Positions 10,580 through 20,051 of a stretch of DNA of 42,123 nt are shown here, one piece after another. The notes below the pieces were generated by a model that ran no database searches, was not told the DNA's origin, and was given only the letters and a program-made list of their open reading frames with translations. Both the position numbers and the translations under genes were made by a program. The DNA is from Methylotenera sp. (lineage in GTDB: Bacteria > Pseudomonadota > Gammaproteobacteria > Burkholderiales > Methylophilaceae). How positions within the stretch are numbered: the first letter of the stretch is position 1; each line of letters opens with the position of its first letter. The stretch lies in the NCBI GenBank assembly GCA_023259635.1, contig JALRGX010000133.1, forward strand, positions 1 through 42,123. Reading direction: 5' to 3'.

Positions 10580-12026
10580 TGAGATCAAGATAAATCACGA
10601 CGCTGATTATTGTTTCACAACCCGCTTATCGGAGCGAGGTTGTGTTGTTGGTGTCGGCGATGGTATTGCCTGGATACGCGGCTTGCCTTCAGCCAGGCTT
10701 GATGAGCTGATTGAGTTTGATGATGGCAGTATGGGTCTGGTGTTCCAGCTGGGCAAGACGCTCATTGGTGCCATTCTGTTATCACAGAAGCACGGTGTTA
10801 CGGCAGAAATGTCGGTAATACATACTGGGCGTAGATTGGAAGTCGGTGTTGGTGACTCTTTAATCGGGCGCGTCATTGACCCCCTCGGCAATCCGCTGGA
10901 TGGATTGCCGGCGCCGGAGTTTCGAGAGTTCCGCAACCTGGAGGCAGCCGCGCCGCTGATTATTGAACGTGATTTTGTCAGTGAACCTCTCTATACGGGT
11001 AGTAAAATTGTCGACACATTGATCCCGATAGGCAAGGGGCAGCGTCAGCTGGTTATCGGCGATGATGGCGTCGGTAAAAGTGCCTTGACACTGGATGCAG
11101 TCATTAATCAGCGCAATCGGAATGTGCTGTGTGTCATGGTGCTTATCGGTTTACCCCGTTCTTCAGTAGCCGGTACGATTGAGGCGCTGCGTGAAGCTAA
11201 TGCACTGGATTACACAGTGGTTGTAGTCGCAGAGGCGAATGCGCTTTCTGGTTTCCGTTATCTTGCTCCATTTGCCGGATGCGCCATTGCCGAACATTGG
11301 ATGCGCGTTGGGCGAGATACGCTGATTGTATATGATGACTTGACGCGCCATGCACAGTCCTATCGGGAGTTGTCACTGTTGTTACAGCGTCCTCCAGGTC
11401 GTGAAGCTTACCCCGGGGATATTTTTTATCTGCATTCGCGCCTGTTGGAGCGCTCAACCGTGCTTGCACCAGAGCATGGTGGCGGCAGCATGACGGCATT
11501 GCCGATTATTGAGACGCGTCAGGGTGAGTTGTCTGCCTATATTCCAACCAACCTGATCTCAATTACCGATGGCCAGATTTATTTTGACAGCAAGCTTTTT
11601 GATGCCGGCATGCTGCCTGCCATAGACATCGGGCGTTCGGTTTCGCGCATAGGCGGTAAGGCGCAGCATCCTGCGATTAAGGCGGCGTCGGCGCATATAC
11701 GCCTGGAATATTTGCAGTTTCTTGATCTGGAATTGTTTGCAAGATTTGGCACCAAGCTGGAATCCGGGGTTGAAGAAAAACTGCAGCGTGGGCGCTTGCT
11801 GCGAGCCTTGCTCAAGCAAGACCGTCTTGCTGCCTTGTCTGAGGAATCTCATCTGGCATGGCTCTTGGCCTACAGCTCGGGCAGTCTGGATAGATTCTCA
11901 CCTGAACAGGCGGTGGCTTTATTGCCTGCTTTATTTGATGCAGTCGCAGCGCATGGGCTGAAATTAGATACGCCAAAAGAGCAGTGGTTTACCATACTAC
12001 AGGTGTTTTTTGAGAATGCGTCATGA
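10572..12026 (+). CDS. atpA: N-type ATPase subunit alpha
   Basis: About 484 residues starting [14 protein letters not shown] at the ATG at 10572, inside the end of atpF; the frame is open further upstream, but that stretch merely overlaps subunit b. The nucleotide-binding loop is [13 protein letters not shown], a variant of the GDRQTGKT found in housekeeping alpha subunits. The [29 protein letters not shown] segment and the alpha-type [12 protein letters not shown] motif confirm the identity. It forms the F1 hexamer with beta and overlaps atpG by four bases. Confidence 0.95.
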   Translation: MLDEIKINHDADYCFTTRLSERGCVVGVGDGIAWIRGLPSARLDELIEFDDGSMGLVFQLGKTLIGAILLSQKHGVTAEMSVIHTGRRLEVGVGDSLIGRVIDPLGNPLDGLPAPEFREFRNLEAAAPLIIERDFVSEPLYTGSKIVDTLIPIGKGQRQLVIGDDGVGKSALTLDAVINQRNRNVLCVMVLIGLPRSSVAGTIEALREANALDYTVVVVAEANALSGFRYLAPFAGCAIAEHWMRVGRDTLIVYDDLTRHAQSYRELSLLLQRPPGREAYPGDIFYLHSRLLERSTVLAPEHGGGSMTALPIIETRQGELSAYIPTNLISITDGQIYFDSKLFDAGMLPAIDIGRSVSRIGGKAQHPAIKAASAHIRLEYLQFLDLELFARFGTKLESGVEEKLQRGRLLRALLKQDRLAALSEESHLAWLLAYSSGSLDRFSPEQAVALLPALFDAVAAHGLKLDTPKEQWFTILQVFFENAS

Positions 12027-12823
12027 CCCAGCGCCGGGAAATTGAAGGCACGCTTGCACTGTATGAGGATTTGTCAGGCATACTCGGGGCGATGCGCAGC
12101 TTTGCATTAGCAGAGCTGCACCGGGTCATGAAGCGTGAGGCGTCGCAGCGGCAGGTTGTAACGGCCTTGACCGGAACAATGCAGGATGTTGCCGCATATT
12201 TGCGGCCACAATTACCTGCTGCTCATGATATCTGGTTGCTATTTGGTTCGGTAAGAGGATTTTGCGGCAGCTTTAATGAAGATGTCGCGCGCAGCTGGCG
12301 CATGGCGAATACCAGCGGGCAGCCAACTATTGTAGTGGGTGAGAGGTTGTTTGCATTGCTGCAAGATGAAGCCGAAATTATTTCCATACCGGGTGCAGAT
12401 GGTGCATTAGATGCAGCTTCAGTAATCGATCAGATTGTGCTGGAAATTGGCAGGACGCAGAAAAAGCTTGCTAAGCCGAGTGGATTGGTTGCATGTGTGC
12501 GAGACGAGGAGGGGGCTCGCGTGCAACGGCTTCTTCCATTCCCTGTTGGCCTATCTGGTGCCAATATGCCGCCGCTGGTACATGCGCCTGCGGCTGAAGT
12601 GGCAACTGGTGTGGCTGAGCATTATTTATTCCATTCAATTTTGTCTATGCAGTTTTTATCTATTCGTGTCGAAAATCATATGCGCCTGATGCAGATGGAA
12701 AATGCGCTTCGGCATCTTGAGCGTAGCGGCGATGATCTGAAGCGACTGCGTAACCGATTGCGGCAAGAAGAGATCGTGGAAGAAATTGAGCTGATGGCAC
12801 GTAAACGCACTGGTATGCATTAG
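12023..12823 (+). CDS. atpG: N-type ATPase subunit gamma
   Basis: A 266-residue central shaft subunit. It keeps the helical termini that insert into the F1 hexamer and a [15 protein letters not shown] segment related to the SDRGLCGGFN motif of other gamma subunits. Last gene of the atpDCQBEFAG set. It is more divergent than housekeeping gamma, as expected for N-ATPases. The phosphorylase gene begins 44 bases downstream with its own strong ribosome-binding region. Confidence 0.88.
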   Translation: MTQRREIEGTLALYEDLSGILGAMRSFALAELHRVMKREASQRQVVTALTGTMQDVAAYLRPQLPAAHDIWLLFGSVRGFCGSFNEDVARSWRMANTSGQPTIVVGERLFALLQDEAEIISIPGADGALDAASVIDQIVLEIGRTQKKLAKPSGLVACVRDEEGARVQRLLPFPVGLSGANMPPLVHAPAAEVATGVAEHYLFHSILSMQFLSIRVENHMRLMQMENALRHLERSGDDLKRLRNRLRQEEIVEEIELMARKRTGMH

Positions 12824-12842
12824 AGAGTCAGTTGCGTTCACT

Positions 12843-12866
12843 AAGGATCAGGATAAGGATCAGGAT
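12843..12866 (+). repeat. 12-bp tandem duplication forming a multiple ribosome-binding site
   Basis: AAGGATCAGGAT occurs twice in perfect tandem directly before the ATG at 12868, giving four AGGA-type Shine-Dalgarno cores within 24 bases. The duplication decides the start of the phosphorylase gene and may tune its translation. Confidence 0.8.
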
Positions 12867-12867
12867 A

Positions 12868-15414
12868 ATGAGTGAAGAAATACCATTTATTCACCCCAAA
12901 AAGCGTAATTTATATACGGATATTGAAGGTTTTGATCTGTTATCCGAGCTGGCACTGGATATACATGCATCGTGGAATCATGCTACAGACCAGATATGGC
13001 AGCAGCTGAACCCGGAGCTGTGGGATAGAACTATGAATCCCTGGGTAGTCTTGCAGACGGTTTCAAAGGATACGCTTTTACGCGTTTTGGGCGACCCGGA
13101 TTTTCGAAAGAATATTGATGATCTGATACTAACCAAACGCGATGCTGTTGAGGCTCCGGCCTGGTTTCAGAAAAGCCAGCCCCAAGCTAAGTTAAATTGT
13201 ATCGCTTATTTCTGTATGGAATATATGCTCAGTGAAGCCTTGCCTATTTATTCAGGTGGGTTGGGTAATGTCGCTGGCGACCAGCTTAAGGCGGCCAGTG
13301 ATCTGGGCGTGCCATTGGTAGGTATTGGATTGCTGTATCAGCAGGGTTATTTCCGCCAGGTAATCGACAGCGATGGTTTGCAGCATGCGCTCTATCCATA
13401 CAATGACCCAGGGCAGTTGCCGATTACACCTTTACGCCAGGAAAACGGGGAGTGGCTGCGGCTGGAAATTGCCATGCCCGGGTACTCGGTATGGCTGCGG
13501 GCCTGGCAGGCTCAGGTTGGTCGCGTGAAACTGTATCTGCTGGACACCAATGATGCGGCAAATTATCCTGTGCACAGGGGAATTACCAGCGAACTTTACG
13601 GTGGTGGGCCGGAACTGCGTCTTAAGCAGGAAATGCTGCTCGGTATCGGCGGTTGGCGATTACTGACCGCACTAGGCCTCAAGCCAGAAGTCTGCCATTT
13701 AAATGAAGGGCATGCTGCCTTTGCCGTGCTTGAGCGTGCTCGGAGTTTTATGGAAGAGACCGGGCAGGCTTTTGAAGTTGCGCTGGCCGCTACCAGGGTT
13801 GGCAATATTTTTACTACACATACGGCAGTGACCGCTGGTTTTGACTGTTATTCACCCGATTTTATCAAGCAATACCTTGAAGGTTATGCCACAAAAGGCT
13901 TGAGCATACCATTCGAGGAGCTGATGGCTTTGGGACGCAAAAACCCGGATGATCCGTCAGAGCCTTTTAATATGGCTTATCTGGCGATACGCGGGTGTGG
14001 CGCAGTCAATGGTGTCAGTCAATTGCATGGGCGCGTAAGCCGCCACCTGTTTGCGCCTTTGTTCCCTCGCTGGCCTACGGATGAAGTGCCGGTGGGGCAC
14101 GTCACCAATGGCGTGCATATGCCCACCTGGGACTCGGCTGCTGCCGACGATCTCTGGACTGGTTTTTGTGGAAAGAATCGTTGGCTGGGAGGCACGGAAT
14201 GCCTAGAGCATGATATTTATCGTGTTCCCGATGACAGGCTGTGGCAGTTCCGCAGTATCTCCCGCAGGGAACTTGTTGAGTTCGTGCGCAAACACTTGTC
14301 TCAGCAACTGGCTGTGTCCGGGGCTCCATCTGAAGAGGTTGAAGCGGCAAAGTATGTGTTTGATGCTAACACACTGACGCTAGGGTTTGCGCGTCGCTTT
14401 GCCGCTTACAAAAGACCTAATTTGTTATTGCATGACCCTGAGCGGCTGCTGCGGCTATTAACCAATCCGCAGCGCCCCGTACAGCTTATTATCGCTGGCA
14501 AGGCCCACCCTGCTGACAAGCCAGGGCAAGCCTTGATCCAGCAATGGAGGCAATTTATCGGGCAGTCAGAAGCGCGGCACCATGTGATTTTTCTCAGTGA
14601 TTACGATATGCACATGACCCAGCATTTGGTACAGGGGGCTGATATTTGGCTTAATACACCGCGTCGTCCCTGGGAGGCTTGCGGCACTAGCGGAATGAAA
14701 GCATTGGTGAATGGCTGCCTCAATCTGTCAGAGCTGGACGGCTGGTGGGCCGAGGCCTATGCCTCAGACGTAGGTTGGGCGCTGGGAGATGGACAGGATC
14801 ATTCCGATGATCCGGCTTGGGATGCGTATGAAGCTGAGGCTTTGTATGACTTGCTTGAACATGAGGTGATACCGGAATTTTATACGCGGAATGAACAAGG
14901 CATTCCTGTCGCCTGGGTGGCGAAAATGCGGGAAAGCATGGCGCGACTGACACCGTTATTCTCCACCAATCGTGCAGTCATTGAATACACAAATCAATAT
15001 TATCTTCCTGCTGCTAGCGCTTATCTGGAACGCGCTGCGAATAATGGAAAAATCGGCGAACACATCGTGAGCTGGCGTCGAGCGCTGGATCGGTCATGGG
15101 ATGCATTACGCCTAAGCGAAATCAAAATTGAAGCTGCAGGCGAGCAATATCTGTTTGAAGTGCAGGCGTATCTTGATGATATTGATCCGGATTACGTGAA
15201 GGTTGAGCTTTATGCCAACGGTATTAATGATGCTGCGCCGGAGCGTATAGAGATGAAGCGTGCAAGGCAGTTGGTAGGTGCTGCAAGCGCTTATGCTTAT
15301 CAAGCGAGTGTGCCTGCAATCCGGCCAGAAACAGATTATACAGTGCGACTCATTCCTCACCATGTCGGTGTTGCTGTTCCGTTGGAAGCACCGCAGATTT
15401 TATGGCAACGCTGA
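12868..15414 (+). CDS. glgP: Alpha-glucan (glycogen/maltodextrin) phosphorylase
   Basis: About 848 residues, starting MSEEIPFIHPKKRN. It removes glucose-1-phosphate from the ends of alpha-1,4-glucans. The long N-terminal region beginning YTDIEGFDLLSELALDIHASWNHA, the FCMEYMLSEALPIYSGGLG motif and the pyridoxal-phosphate site EACGTSGMKALVNG, with Lys611, place it in the short, bacterial/archaeal glucan phosphorylase type rather than the E. coli GlgP/MalP type. The ATG at 12868 follows the duplicated ribosome-binding region; an upstream TTG frame at 12832 encodes only the repeat as RIRIRI and is unlikely. It may be read through from the ATPase operon. Confidence 0.92.
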   Translation: MSEEIPFIHPKKRNLYTDIEGFDLLSELALDIHASWNHATDQIWQQLNPELWDRTMNPWVVLQTVSKDTLLRVLGDPDFRKNIDDLILTKRDAVEAPAWFQKSQPQAKLNCIAYFCMEYMLSEALPIYSGGLGNVAGDQLKAASDLGVPLVGIGLLYQQGYFRQVIDSDGLQHALYPYNDPGQLPITPLRQENGEWLRLEIAMPGYSVWLRAWQAQVGRVKLYLLDTNDAANYPVHRGITSELYGGGPELRLKQEMLLGIGGWRLLTALGLKPEVCHLNEGHAAFAVLERARSFMEETGQAFEVALAATRVGNIFTTHTAVTAGFDCYSPDFIKQYLEGYATKGLSIPFEELMALGRKNPDDPSEPFNMAYLAIRGCGAVNGVSQLHGRVSRHLFAPLFPRWPTDEVPVGHVTNGVHMPTWDSAAADDLWTGFCGKNRWLGGTECLEHDIYRVPDDRLWQFRSISRRELVEFVRKHLSQQLAVSGAPSEEVEAAKYVFDANTLTLGFARRFAAYKRPNLLLHDPERLLRLLTNPQRPVQLIIAGKAHPADKPGQALIQQWRQFIGQSEARHHVIFLSDYDMHMTQHLVQGADIWLNTPRRPWEACGTSGMKALVNGCLNLSELDGWWAEAYASDVGWALGDGQDHSDDPAWDAYEAEALYDLLEHEVIPEFYTRNEQGIPVAWVAKMRESMARLTPLFSTNRAVIEYTNQYYLPAASAYLERAANNGKIGEHIVSWRRALDRSWDALRLSEIKIEAAGEQYLFEVQAYLDDIDPDYVKVELYANGINDAAPERIEMKRARQLVGAASAYAYQASVPAIRPETDYTVRLIPHHVGVAVPLEAPQILWQR

Positions 15415-15480
15415 TTAAACCCATTTAGTAGATTACCTTTGGCATAGCAGCAAAAGTCTTGCTGGCATCTTGTCTGGCTC

Positions 15481-15498
15481 ATAAGTGCTGGCACTTAT
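15481..15498. terminator. Inverted repeat after glgP, weak terminator or operator
   Basis: ATAAGTGCTGGCACTTAT is a perfect 8-bp inverted repeat with a 2-base centre, 66 bases after the glgP stop. The stretch after it is T-rich (TTATCATTTATA) but not a clean T tract. It is the most likely end point of the upstream transcript. Confidence 0.4.
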
Positions 15499-15587
15499 TT
15501 ATCATTTATATTCATATGGTTATATTCAATTATTGATGAGGGAATATTTAGAGTATTACTTAAATTTTATTATCCAAGTCCCTAAAA

Positions 15588-15613
15588 GTTAAAGCATCAA
15601 TGATGCGCTTAAC
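15588..15613. repeat. Small hairpin upstream of the Ala-rich protein gene
   Basis: GTTAA/TTAAC and GCATC/GATGC arms pair around a 3-base loop. The 15415-15736 gap holds no credible gene; apart from this hairpin and the inverted repeat before it, I see only AT-rich sequence and an AAGGAG ribosome-binding site just before 15737. Confidence 0.3.
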
Positions 15614-15736
15614 CTTGGCCCTGTTTCCAGTTGGTAGATATGGTTCTGCATACATTTCCTCAATAAATAACTGCTGGGGAAATTGTTTCAAAAGAGGAGT
15701 TTGTAATCGCTATCACGGTAATAAGGAGAATCAATA

Positions 15737-16306
15737 ATGAAGCTGCAAACATGTTTGATATTATCAATGTTGCTGACTGGTGTAAGTATCCAGGCCGCTG
15801 AGAATACTTTTGCCGAGGACCTTGAGGCATCCGTACAGAAAGTTGAAACAAGGGCAAAAAATGCAGCTGAGGATGCGAGGGAAGCTGCCCAGAAAGCCGA
15901 AGACGCAGCTAAGCGAGCATATGATAAGGCTGATCAGGCCGTTCAGGAGTCAACGCAGAAAGCAGCAGAAGAAGCAAGCCAGGCAGCACAGGAAGCTGAA
16001 GTTGCTGCGAATCTGGCATTGCAAAAAGCGAGGGAAGCAAGCGCGAAAGCTACGGTAGCAACCAAAAAATCTGCCAAAGAGGTAGAGGAGGAAGTGAAAA
16101 AAGCGGCAACAGCCGCTAAAGTGGCAACGCAAGGAGCTGGGGAAGCTGCAAAAAAAGCAGCCAGTTCAGGCAAGGAAGCGGTCCGAAAAGCAGCCGTGGC
16201 AACCAGGGAGACGGCTCGTAAAGCAGTTGAGGCTGCTAAAAATGCTGCACATAAAGCCAGAGAAGTAATTGGAGATACTGCTGCTAAGAAAGATGAAGCA
16301 CCTTAA
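15737..16306 (+). CDS. Secreted Ala/Lys/Glu-rich helical protein, LEA-like
   Basis: A 189-residue protein with an N-terminal signal peptide (KLQTCLILSMLLTGVSIQA, cleaved before AENTF). The rest is almost entirely low-complexity amphipathic helix built from Ala, Lys and Glu, with repeated units such as AAEEASQAAQEAE and KKAATAAKVATQ. Such compositions occur in late-embryogenesis-abundant group 3 proteins, histone-H1-like tails and periplasmic apolipoprotein-like proteins. There are no Cys or Trp residues. An AAGGAG site precedes the ATG. Export makes a DNA-binding role unlikely; a periplasmic stress or desiccation role is a guess. The gene stands alone between glgP and a REP-like pair. Confidence 0.7.
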   Translation: MKLQTCLILSMLLTGVSIQAAENTFAEDLEASVQKVETRAKNAAEDAREAAQKAEDAAKRAYDKADQAVQESTQKAAEEASQAAQEAEVAANLALQKAREASAKATVATKKSAKEVEEEVKKAATAAKVATQGAGEAAKKAASSGKEAVRKAAVATRETARKAVEAAKNAAHKAREVIGDTAAKKDEAP

Positions 16307-16360
16307 GGGGACTTCTATTAATTCAAATTTTGTTAAAGACTATAAACTTTCCTAAACCCT

Positions 16361-16466
16361 GTCATTCCCGCGCAGGCGGGAATCCAGTCAGATTTCAATA
16401 TAAGTGATTGTAATTGATAGATTTAATGTTTAATCTCACCTAGATTCCCGCCTGCGCGGGAATGAC
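16361..16466. repeat. REP-like inverted pair
   Basis: A 24-bp palindromic unit (16361-16384, beginning GTCATTCCCGCG) recurs as its exact reverse complement at 16443-16466, separated by 58 AT-rich bases. Each unit is itself a hairpin: TTCCCGC and GCGGGAA with a 4-base loop. This is the architecture of REP doublets, which are scattered between genes in many proteobacteria. No transposase is nearby. Confidence 0.8.
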
Positions 16467-16544
16467 GAGAACAAGATTTTTAAAGGTTTGCAAATTTTTT
16501 AGGCTATTTTTAGAAGTCCCTTTAAATTTATTCCATAATTCCCT

Positions 16545-16573
16545 AAAAAACAAAAGGGTTCATGAGGAACCCT
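16545..16573 (-). terminator. Terminator of the DUF47-pit operon
   Basis: AGGGTTC and GAACCCT form a 7-bp stem with a 5-base loop at 16555-16573. On the minus strand it is followed by a T-rich tract (the A run at 16545-16554), 45 bases past the pit stop codon. Confidence 0.8.
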
Positions 16574-16617
16574 CTTGTTAAATTGATCGACCGTTAAGGC
16601 CTGAGTCTCATCTGGGT

Positions 16618-17622
16618 TTAATTCAGGAAGGTACGTCCTAAATAATATGACATCGCGGCGATTAAGCCTGCGCATGGAATAGTCAGTACCCACGCCCAAA
16701 CAATGCGTGAGGCTAAGCCCCAGCGTACAGCTGATGCGCGACGAGATACACCTACGCCTACAATTGCACCAGTGATCGTGTGCGTTGTTGATACAGGAAT
16801 ACCCAGTGTGGTGGCTAAAAATAGTGCGATAGAACCGGATGTCTGTGCACAAAAAGCACCGGTGGGACGCACTTTGGTGATACCCATCCCCATGGTGCGT
16901 ACAATACGCCATCCGCCCATCAGGGTGCCCAAACCCATCGCCAGCTGACATGAAATCACTACCCAGAATGGCACATGAAAATCACCTTCCAGGTAGCCGT
17001 TAGCAAACAGCAGCACGGTGATAATTCCCATGGTCTTTTGAGCATCGTTAGCGCCATGTCCTAAACTGAACAGGGATGATGAGATAAACTGCATTTTATT
17101 AAATCGAGTCTCGGTTTTGTAGGGTGAGGATTTTTGAAACAGCCATAGCACCGCTACTGATAACAGCATGGCAAGCAACATCCCCAATAAGGGAGACAGT
17201 ACAATACCTAGCCCGGTCGTGATTAATTTACTGCCGATGATGATGCCTTGGGTGCCGGCATGCGCAACACCGGCGCCAAGCAGGCCACCAATAAGTGCAT
17301 GTGATGAAGACGATGGAATGCCAAACCACCAGGTAATGATATTCCACGCAATCGCGCCGCCTAGGGCGCCAAAAATAACGGCATTGTTAACAATGTTGGG
17401 GTCGATGATACCTTTGCCTACCGTATCGGCGACGTGTAAACCAAAGAATAAGAATGCGATGAAGTTGAAAAAAGCCGCCCATGCCACGGCTGCCTGTGGT
17501 GTGAGCAAGCGTGTTGAAACCATCAGCGCAATGGAGTTTGCTGCGTCGTGAAAGCCGTTCATAAAGTCGAACAAGAGGGCAATCACCACGAGTAATGCCA
17601 TGATGAGAATCGCGTGATCCAT
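16618..17622 (-). CDS. pit: PiT-family inorganic phosphate transporter
   Basis: A 334-residue inner-membrane protein with about ten hydrophobic segments. The duplicated PiT signature is clear: FDFMNGFHDAANSIA near the N-terminus and SLGHGANDAQKTMGII in the second half, each contributing to the phosphate and cation site. PiT carriers move metal phosphate with protons or Na+ at low affinity. It is cotranscribed with the DUF47 gene ten bases upstream, the standard pairing for this family. A GGGGGCAG ribosome-binding site precedes the ATG. Confidence 0.93.
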   Translation of the reverse strand: MDHAILIMALLVVIALLFDFMNGFHDAANSIALMVSTRLLTPQAAVAWAAFFNFIAFLFFGLHVADTVGKGIIDPNIVNNAVIFGALGGAIAWNIITWWFGIPSSSSHALIGGLLGAGVAHAGTQGIIIGSKLITTGLGIVLSPLLGMLLAMLLSVAVLWLFQKSSPYKTETRFNKMQFISSSLFSLGHGANDAQKTMGIITVLLFANGYLEGDFHVPFWVVISCQLAMGLGTLMGGWRIVRTMGMGITKVRPTGAFCAQTSGSIALFLATTLGIPVSTTHTITGAIVGVGVSRRASAVRWGLASRIVWAWVLTIPCAGLIAAMSYYLGRTFLN

Positions 17623-17632
17623 AATCTGCCCC

Positions 17633-18289
17633 CTAAATGCGTTCTAATACTACGCCGTGAATTACATCTGCAACGTCTTCACAGCTGTCAACAGCCTCTT
17701 CGAATATGTCATAAAGTTCTTTTGAGCGAATCAGGACGCGTGCGTCTGATTCTTCAGCAAATAAGCGCTGCATGCCAGCACGCATTACGTGGTCAGCTTC
17801 ACCTTCAATGCCGCTGATTTCGGCACAGGTGCGCAGAATGCGTTCCGAGTTTTTCATATCGGACAACATGTTGACGGCATCGCGCACTTTCTCGGATGCG
17901 CGTAGCAGAATCTGGCCCAAGGCCACCATTTCAGGGGTAAATGCGGTATGGCCGTAAATTTTGGCACTTTGTGGAATATCTTCCATGTAGTCGATGATGT
18001 CGTCTAATGCCATTGCCAGTTCGCGAATTTCACGGCGGTCAAACGGAGTGATAAAGGTTTTATGCAGGGAGAGCAGGATTTCCCGGGTGTATTCATCGGC
18101 CTCAGATTCTATTTTTCTGAGTTCAGCAAAGTGCTCATCAAACTTTTCCTGATCTTTTACTGCAGACATCATTGCTAATACTTTGGAGCCTTTAACAACA
18201 CAATCCGCAAGATTGTTAAATAGCACAAAATAGTTGTCATTGCGCGGTGAAATTGCTGCCATTAATCGACCAAGTGTTGCATTTGCCAT
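17633..18289 (-). CDS. DUF47 (PhoU-like) partner of the Pit transporter
   Basis: A 218-residue helical protein of the TIGR00153/DUF47 family. It opens MANATLGRLMAAISPRNDNYFVLF and carries acidic metal-binding-type motifs ESEADEYTREI and EGEADHVM, related to the iron-binding EXXXD patches of PhoU. DUF47 proteins are nearly always encoded just before pit and are thought to control its activity. It has no membrane segments. A GGGAG ribosome-binding site lies before the ATG. Confidence 0.88.
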   Translation of the reverse strand: MANATLGRLMAAISPRNDNYFVLFNNLADCVVKGSKVLAMMSAVKDQEKFDEHFAELRKIESEADEYTREILLSLHKTFITPFDRREIRELAMALDDIIDYMEDIPQSAKIYGHTAFTPEMVALGQILLRASEKVRDAVNMLSDMKNSERILRTCAEISGIEGEADHVMRAGMQRLFAEESDARVLIRSKELYDIFEEAVDSCEDVADVIHGVVLERI

Positions 18290-18309
18290 GATTCAGAATC
18301 TCCCTGATT

Positions 18310-18327
18310 ATTACAAATTTATTACAA
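18310..18327 (-). promoter_or_regulatory. Pho-box-like direct repeat before DUF47-pit
   Basis: On the minus strand TTGTAAT AAAT TTGTAAT repeats with the 11-base period of a PhoB site. The match to CTGTCAT is only partial and the site ends 20 bases from the ATG, which is too close for a normal PhoB-activated promoter with a leader. It may be a chance AT-rich repeat or a site that blocks expression. Confidence 0.3.
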
Positions 18328-18468
18328 AGTTTATTTTCATAAGTTTAACCGCCCGGAACTAAATTCGCGAGTATTTATTTTTTACAAAATACACATCATT
18401 TGAAATAGCGTGGTTTTTTACGGTTAAAATCCTTACATAATTTTGTTCTTTGAGACTTTAAGGAAAGT

Positions 18469-18888
18469 ATGAATATGCACCACGTGACGATTTATCATAA
18501 TCCGGCTTGCGGTACTTCACGCAACACGCTGGCAATGATACGGGCCAGTGGGGTAGAGCCCGAAATTATTGAATACTTAAAAAATCCACCTGGCCGTGAG
18601 CGCTTGGTTGAGTTGATTGCTGCGATGGGGGTGGGCGCACGCGATATTCTGCGCGATAAAGGAACGCCATATCAGGAGCTTGGCTTGGGGGATATGAGTT
18701 TGCCAGAAGATGCGTTGATTGATGCGATGGTGCAGCACCCGATATTGATGAATCGTCCGATTGTCGTAACAGCTAAAGGGACAAAATTGTGCCGCCCATC
18801 AGAAGATGTGCTGTTAATTCTTGAAAGTTCCGATATTGGAACTTTTGTTAAAGAGAATGGTGAAGTTGTAAAGGTTAGTACATCTTAA
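18469..18888 (+). CDS. arsC: Arsenate reductase, glutaredoxin-dependent ArsC type
   Basis: A 139-residue cytoplasmic enzyme reducing arsenate to arsenite. The active site HNPACGTSRN has the catalytic Cys15, and the DKGTPYQELGL, HPILMNRPIV and LCRPSE segments match R773-type ArsC, including the conserved arginines. It is a single gene: no arsB, arsR or acr3 is seen nearby, so its role may be background arsenate detoxification. Phosphate-transport genes lie on one side, and arsenate enters through them. TTGAAA and TTAAAA boxes about 18 bases apart lie upstream, a possible promoter. Confidence 0.92.
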   Translation: MNMHHVTIYHNPACGTSRNTLAMIRASGVEPEIIEYLKNPPGRERLVELIAAMGVGARDILRDKGTPYQELGLGDMSLPEDALIDAMVQHPILMNRPIVVTAKGTKLCRPSEDVLLILESSDIGTFVKENGEVVKVSTS

Positions 18889-18946
18889 ACCCGTTAAGTA
18901 CTTGTTGTATAATGCTGGTCTTTCGTCATTAAGTTAAGCAGTCGTC

Positions 18947-20051
18947 ATGGAAGCGGAACAGCTCAATATCATCGCCAATCGCCTCAGCGATTTGGGCGAG
19001 CGCAACAATGCCCTTCGGGGGTATCTTTGACTTTGAAACCAAAAGTCAGCGTCTGGAAGAAGTTAACGGATTACTGGAAGATCCCAAGGTCTGGGATGAC
19101 AACGCTAAAAGCCAGAAACTTGGCAAAGAAAAGCGTGAGCTTGAATTAATTGTCGGCACCCTGGTTGAGGTTGAAAATGGCCTTAAGGATGCGCAAGAAC
19201 TGTTTGAGATGGCGCGTGAAGAAAATGATGACGACACTTTATTAAGTGTTGCCGCAGATTCAGAAGCACTGGAAAAACAGATTGCTGAAATGGAATTCAG
19301 GCGCATGTTTTCTGGCGAACTGGATGCGGCAAATTGTTTCGTCGAGTTCCAGTCCGGCAGCGGTGGTACTGAAGCGCAGGACTGGGCTAACATGCTGCTG
19401 CGCATGTATCTGCGTTATTGCGAGCGCAAAGGCTTTAAAGTCGAAGTGCTGGAAGAGTCCGAAGGGGATGTGGCCGGCATCAAAGGTGCTTCTATCAAGG
19501 TTTCCGGCGATTATGCCTACGGCACTTTAAGAACTGAGAACGGCGTGCACCGGCTGGTGCGTAAATCGCCGTTTGATTCCAATGCCAAACGTCATACCAG
19601 CTTTGCTAGTGTGCAGGTGTTCCCGGAAGTGGATGATTCCATCGAGATTGAAATCAATCCTGCCGATTTGCGCATCGATACCTATCGAGCCAGCGGCGCG
19701 GGTGGCCAGCATATCAACAAGACCGACTCGGCCGTGCGTATTACGCATATTCCGTCTGGCGTTGTGGTGCAATGCCAGAATGACCGTTCGCAGCATCGTA
19801 ACAAAGATGAAGCGATGAGTATGCTTAAAGGGGCGTTGTACAACCTGGAGTTGAATAAGCGTAACCAGGAAAAACAGGCTCTGGAAGACGCAAAAACCGA
19901 TATCGGCTGGGGGCATCAGATCCGGTCTTATGTACTTGATCAGTCACGCATCAAGGATTTGCGTACCGGCGTAGAAATCGGCAATACGCAGGGCGTGCTG
20001 GATGGCGACCTTGATCCATTTATTACAGAAAGTTTGAAGCAGGGAGTATGA
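18947..20051 (+). CDS. prfB: Peptide chain release factor 2, with programmed +1 frameshift
   Basis: The protein starts at ATG 18947 ([13 protein letters not shown]), runs 27 codons to an in-frame TGA at 19028, and continues in the +1 frame from 19029 ([11 protein letters not shown]) to the stop at 20049, giving about 367 residues, normal for RF2. RF2 releases peptides at UGA and UAA. The GGQ motif ([11 protein letters not shown]) and the codon-recognition tripeptide SPF (RKSPFDSN) are present. An ATG at 19008 opens the downstream frame but is not the true start. The stop overlaps lysS by four bases (ATGA). Confidence 0.97.
19016..19031 (+). promoter_or_regulatory. prfB autoregulatory frameshift site
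   Basis: CGGGGGTATCTTTGAC holds the internal Shine-Dalgarno-like GGGGG, the slippery CTT at 19025-19027, the in-frame TGA at 19028-19030 and the stimulating C after it. Low RF2 favours the +1 slip and so restores RF2, as in E. coli. Confidence 0.96.

Noticed and set aside
12832-12867. TTG start extending the phosphorylase by 12 residues
   Set aside because: The extra residues are just the translated ribosome-binding repeat (RIRIRI) and the ATG at 12868 has ideal spacing.
16361-16466. The inverted pair as a terminator for the Ala-rich protein gene
   Set aside because: The arms are 58 bases apart, each arm folds by itself and no T tract follows; the REP doublet explanation fits better.
18469-18888. 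An arsenic-resistance operon
   Set aside because: Only arsC is present; neighbours are phosphate transport and translation genes.
19008-20051. prfB starting at ATG 19008, as a truncated release factor
   Set aside because: The upstream 27 codons, the slippery CTT-TGA-C site and the normal total length show the standard frameshifted gene.
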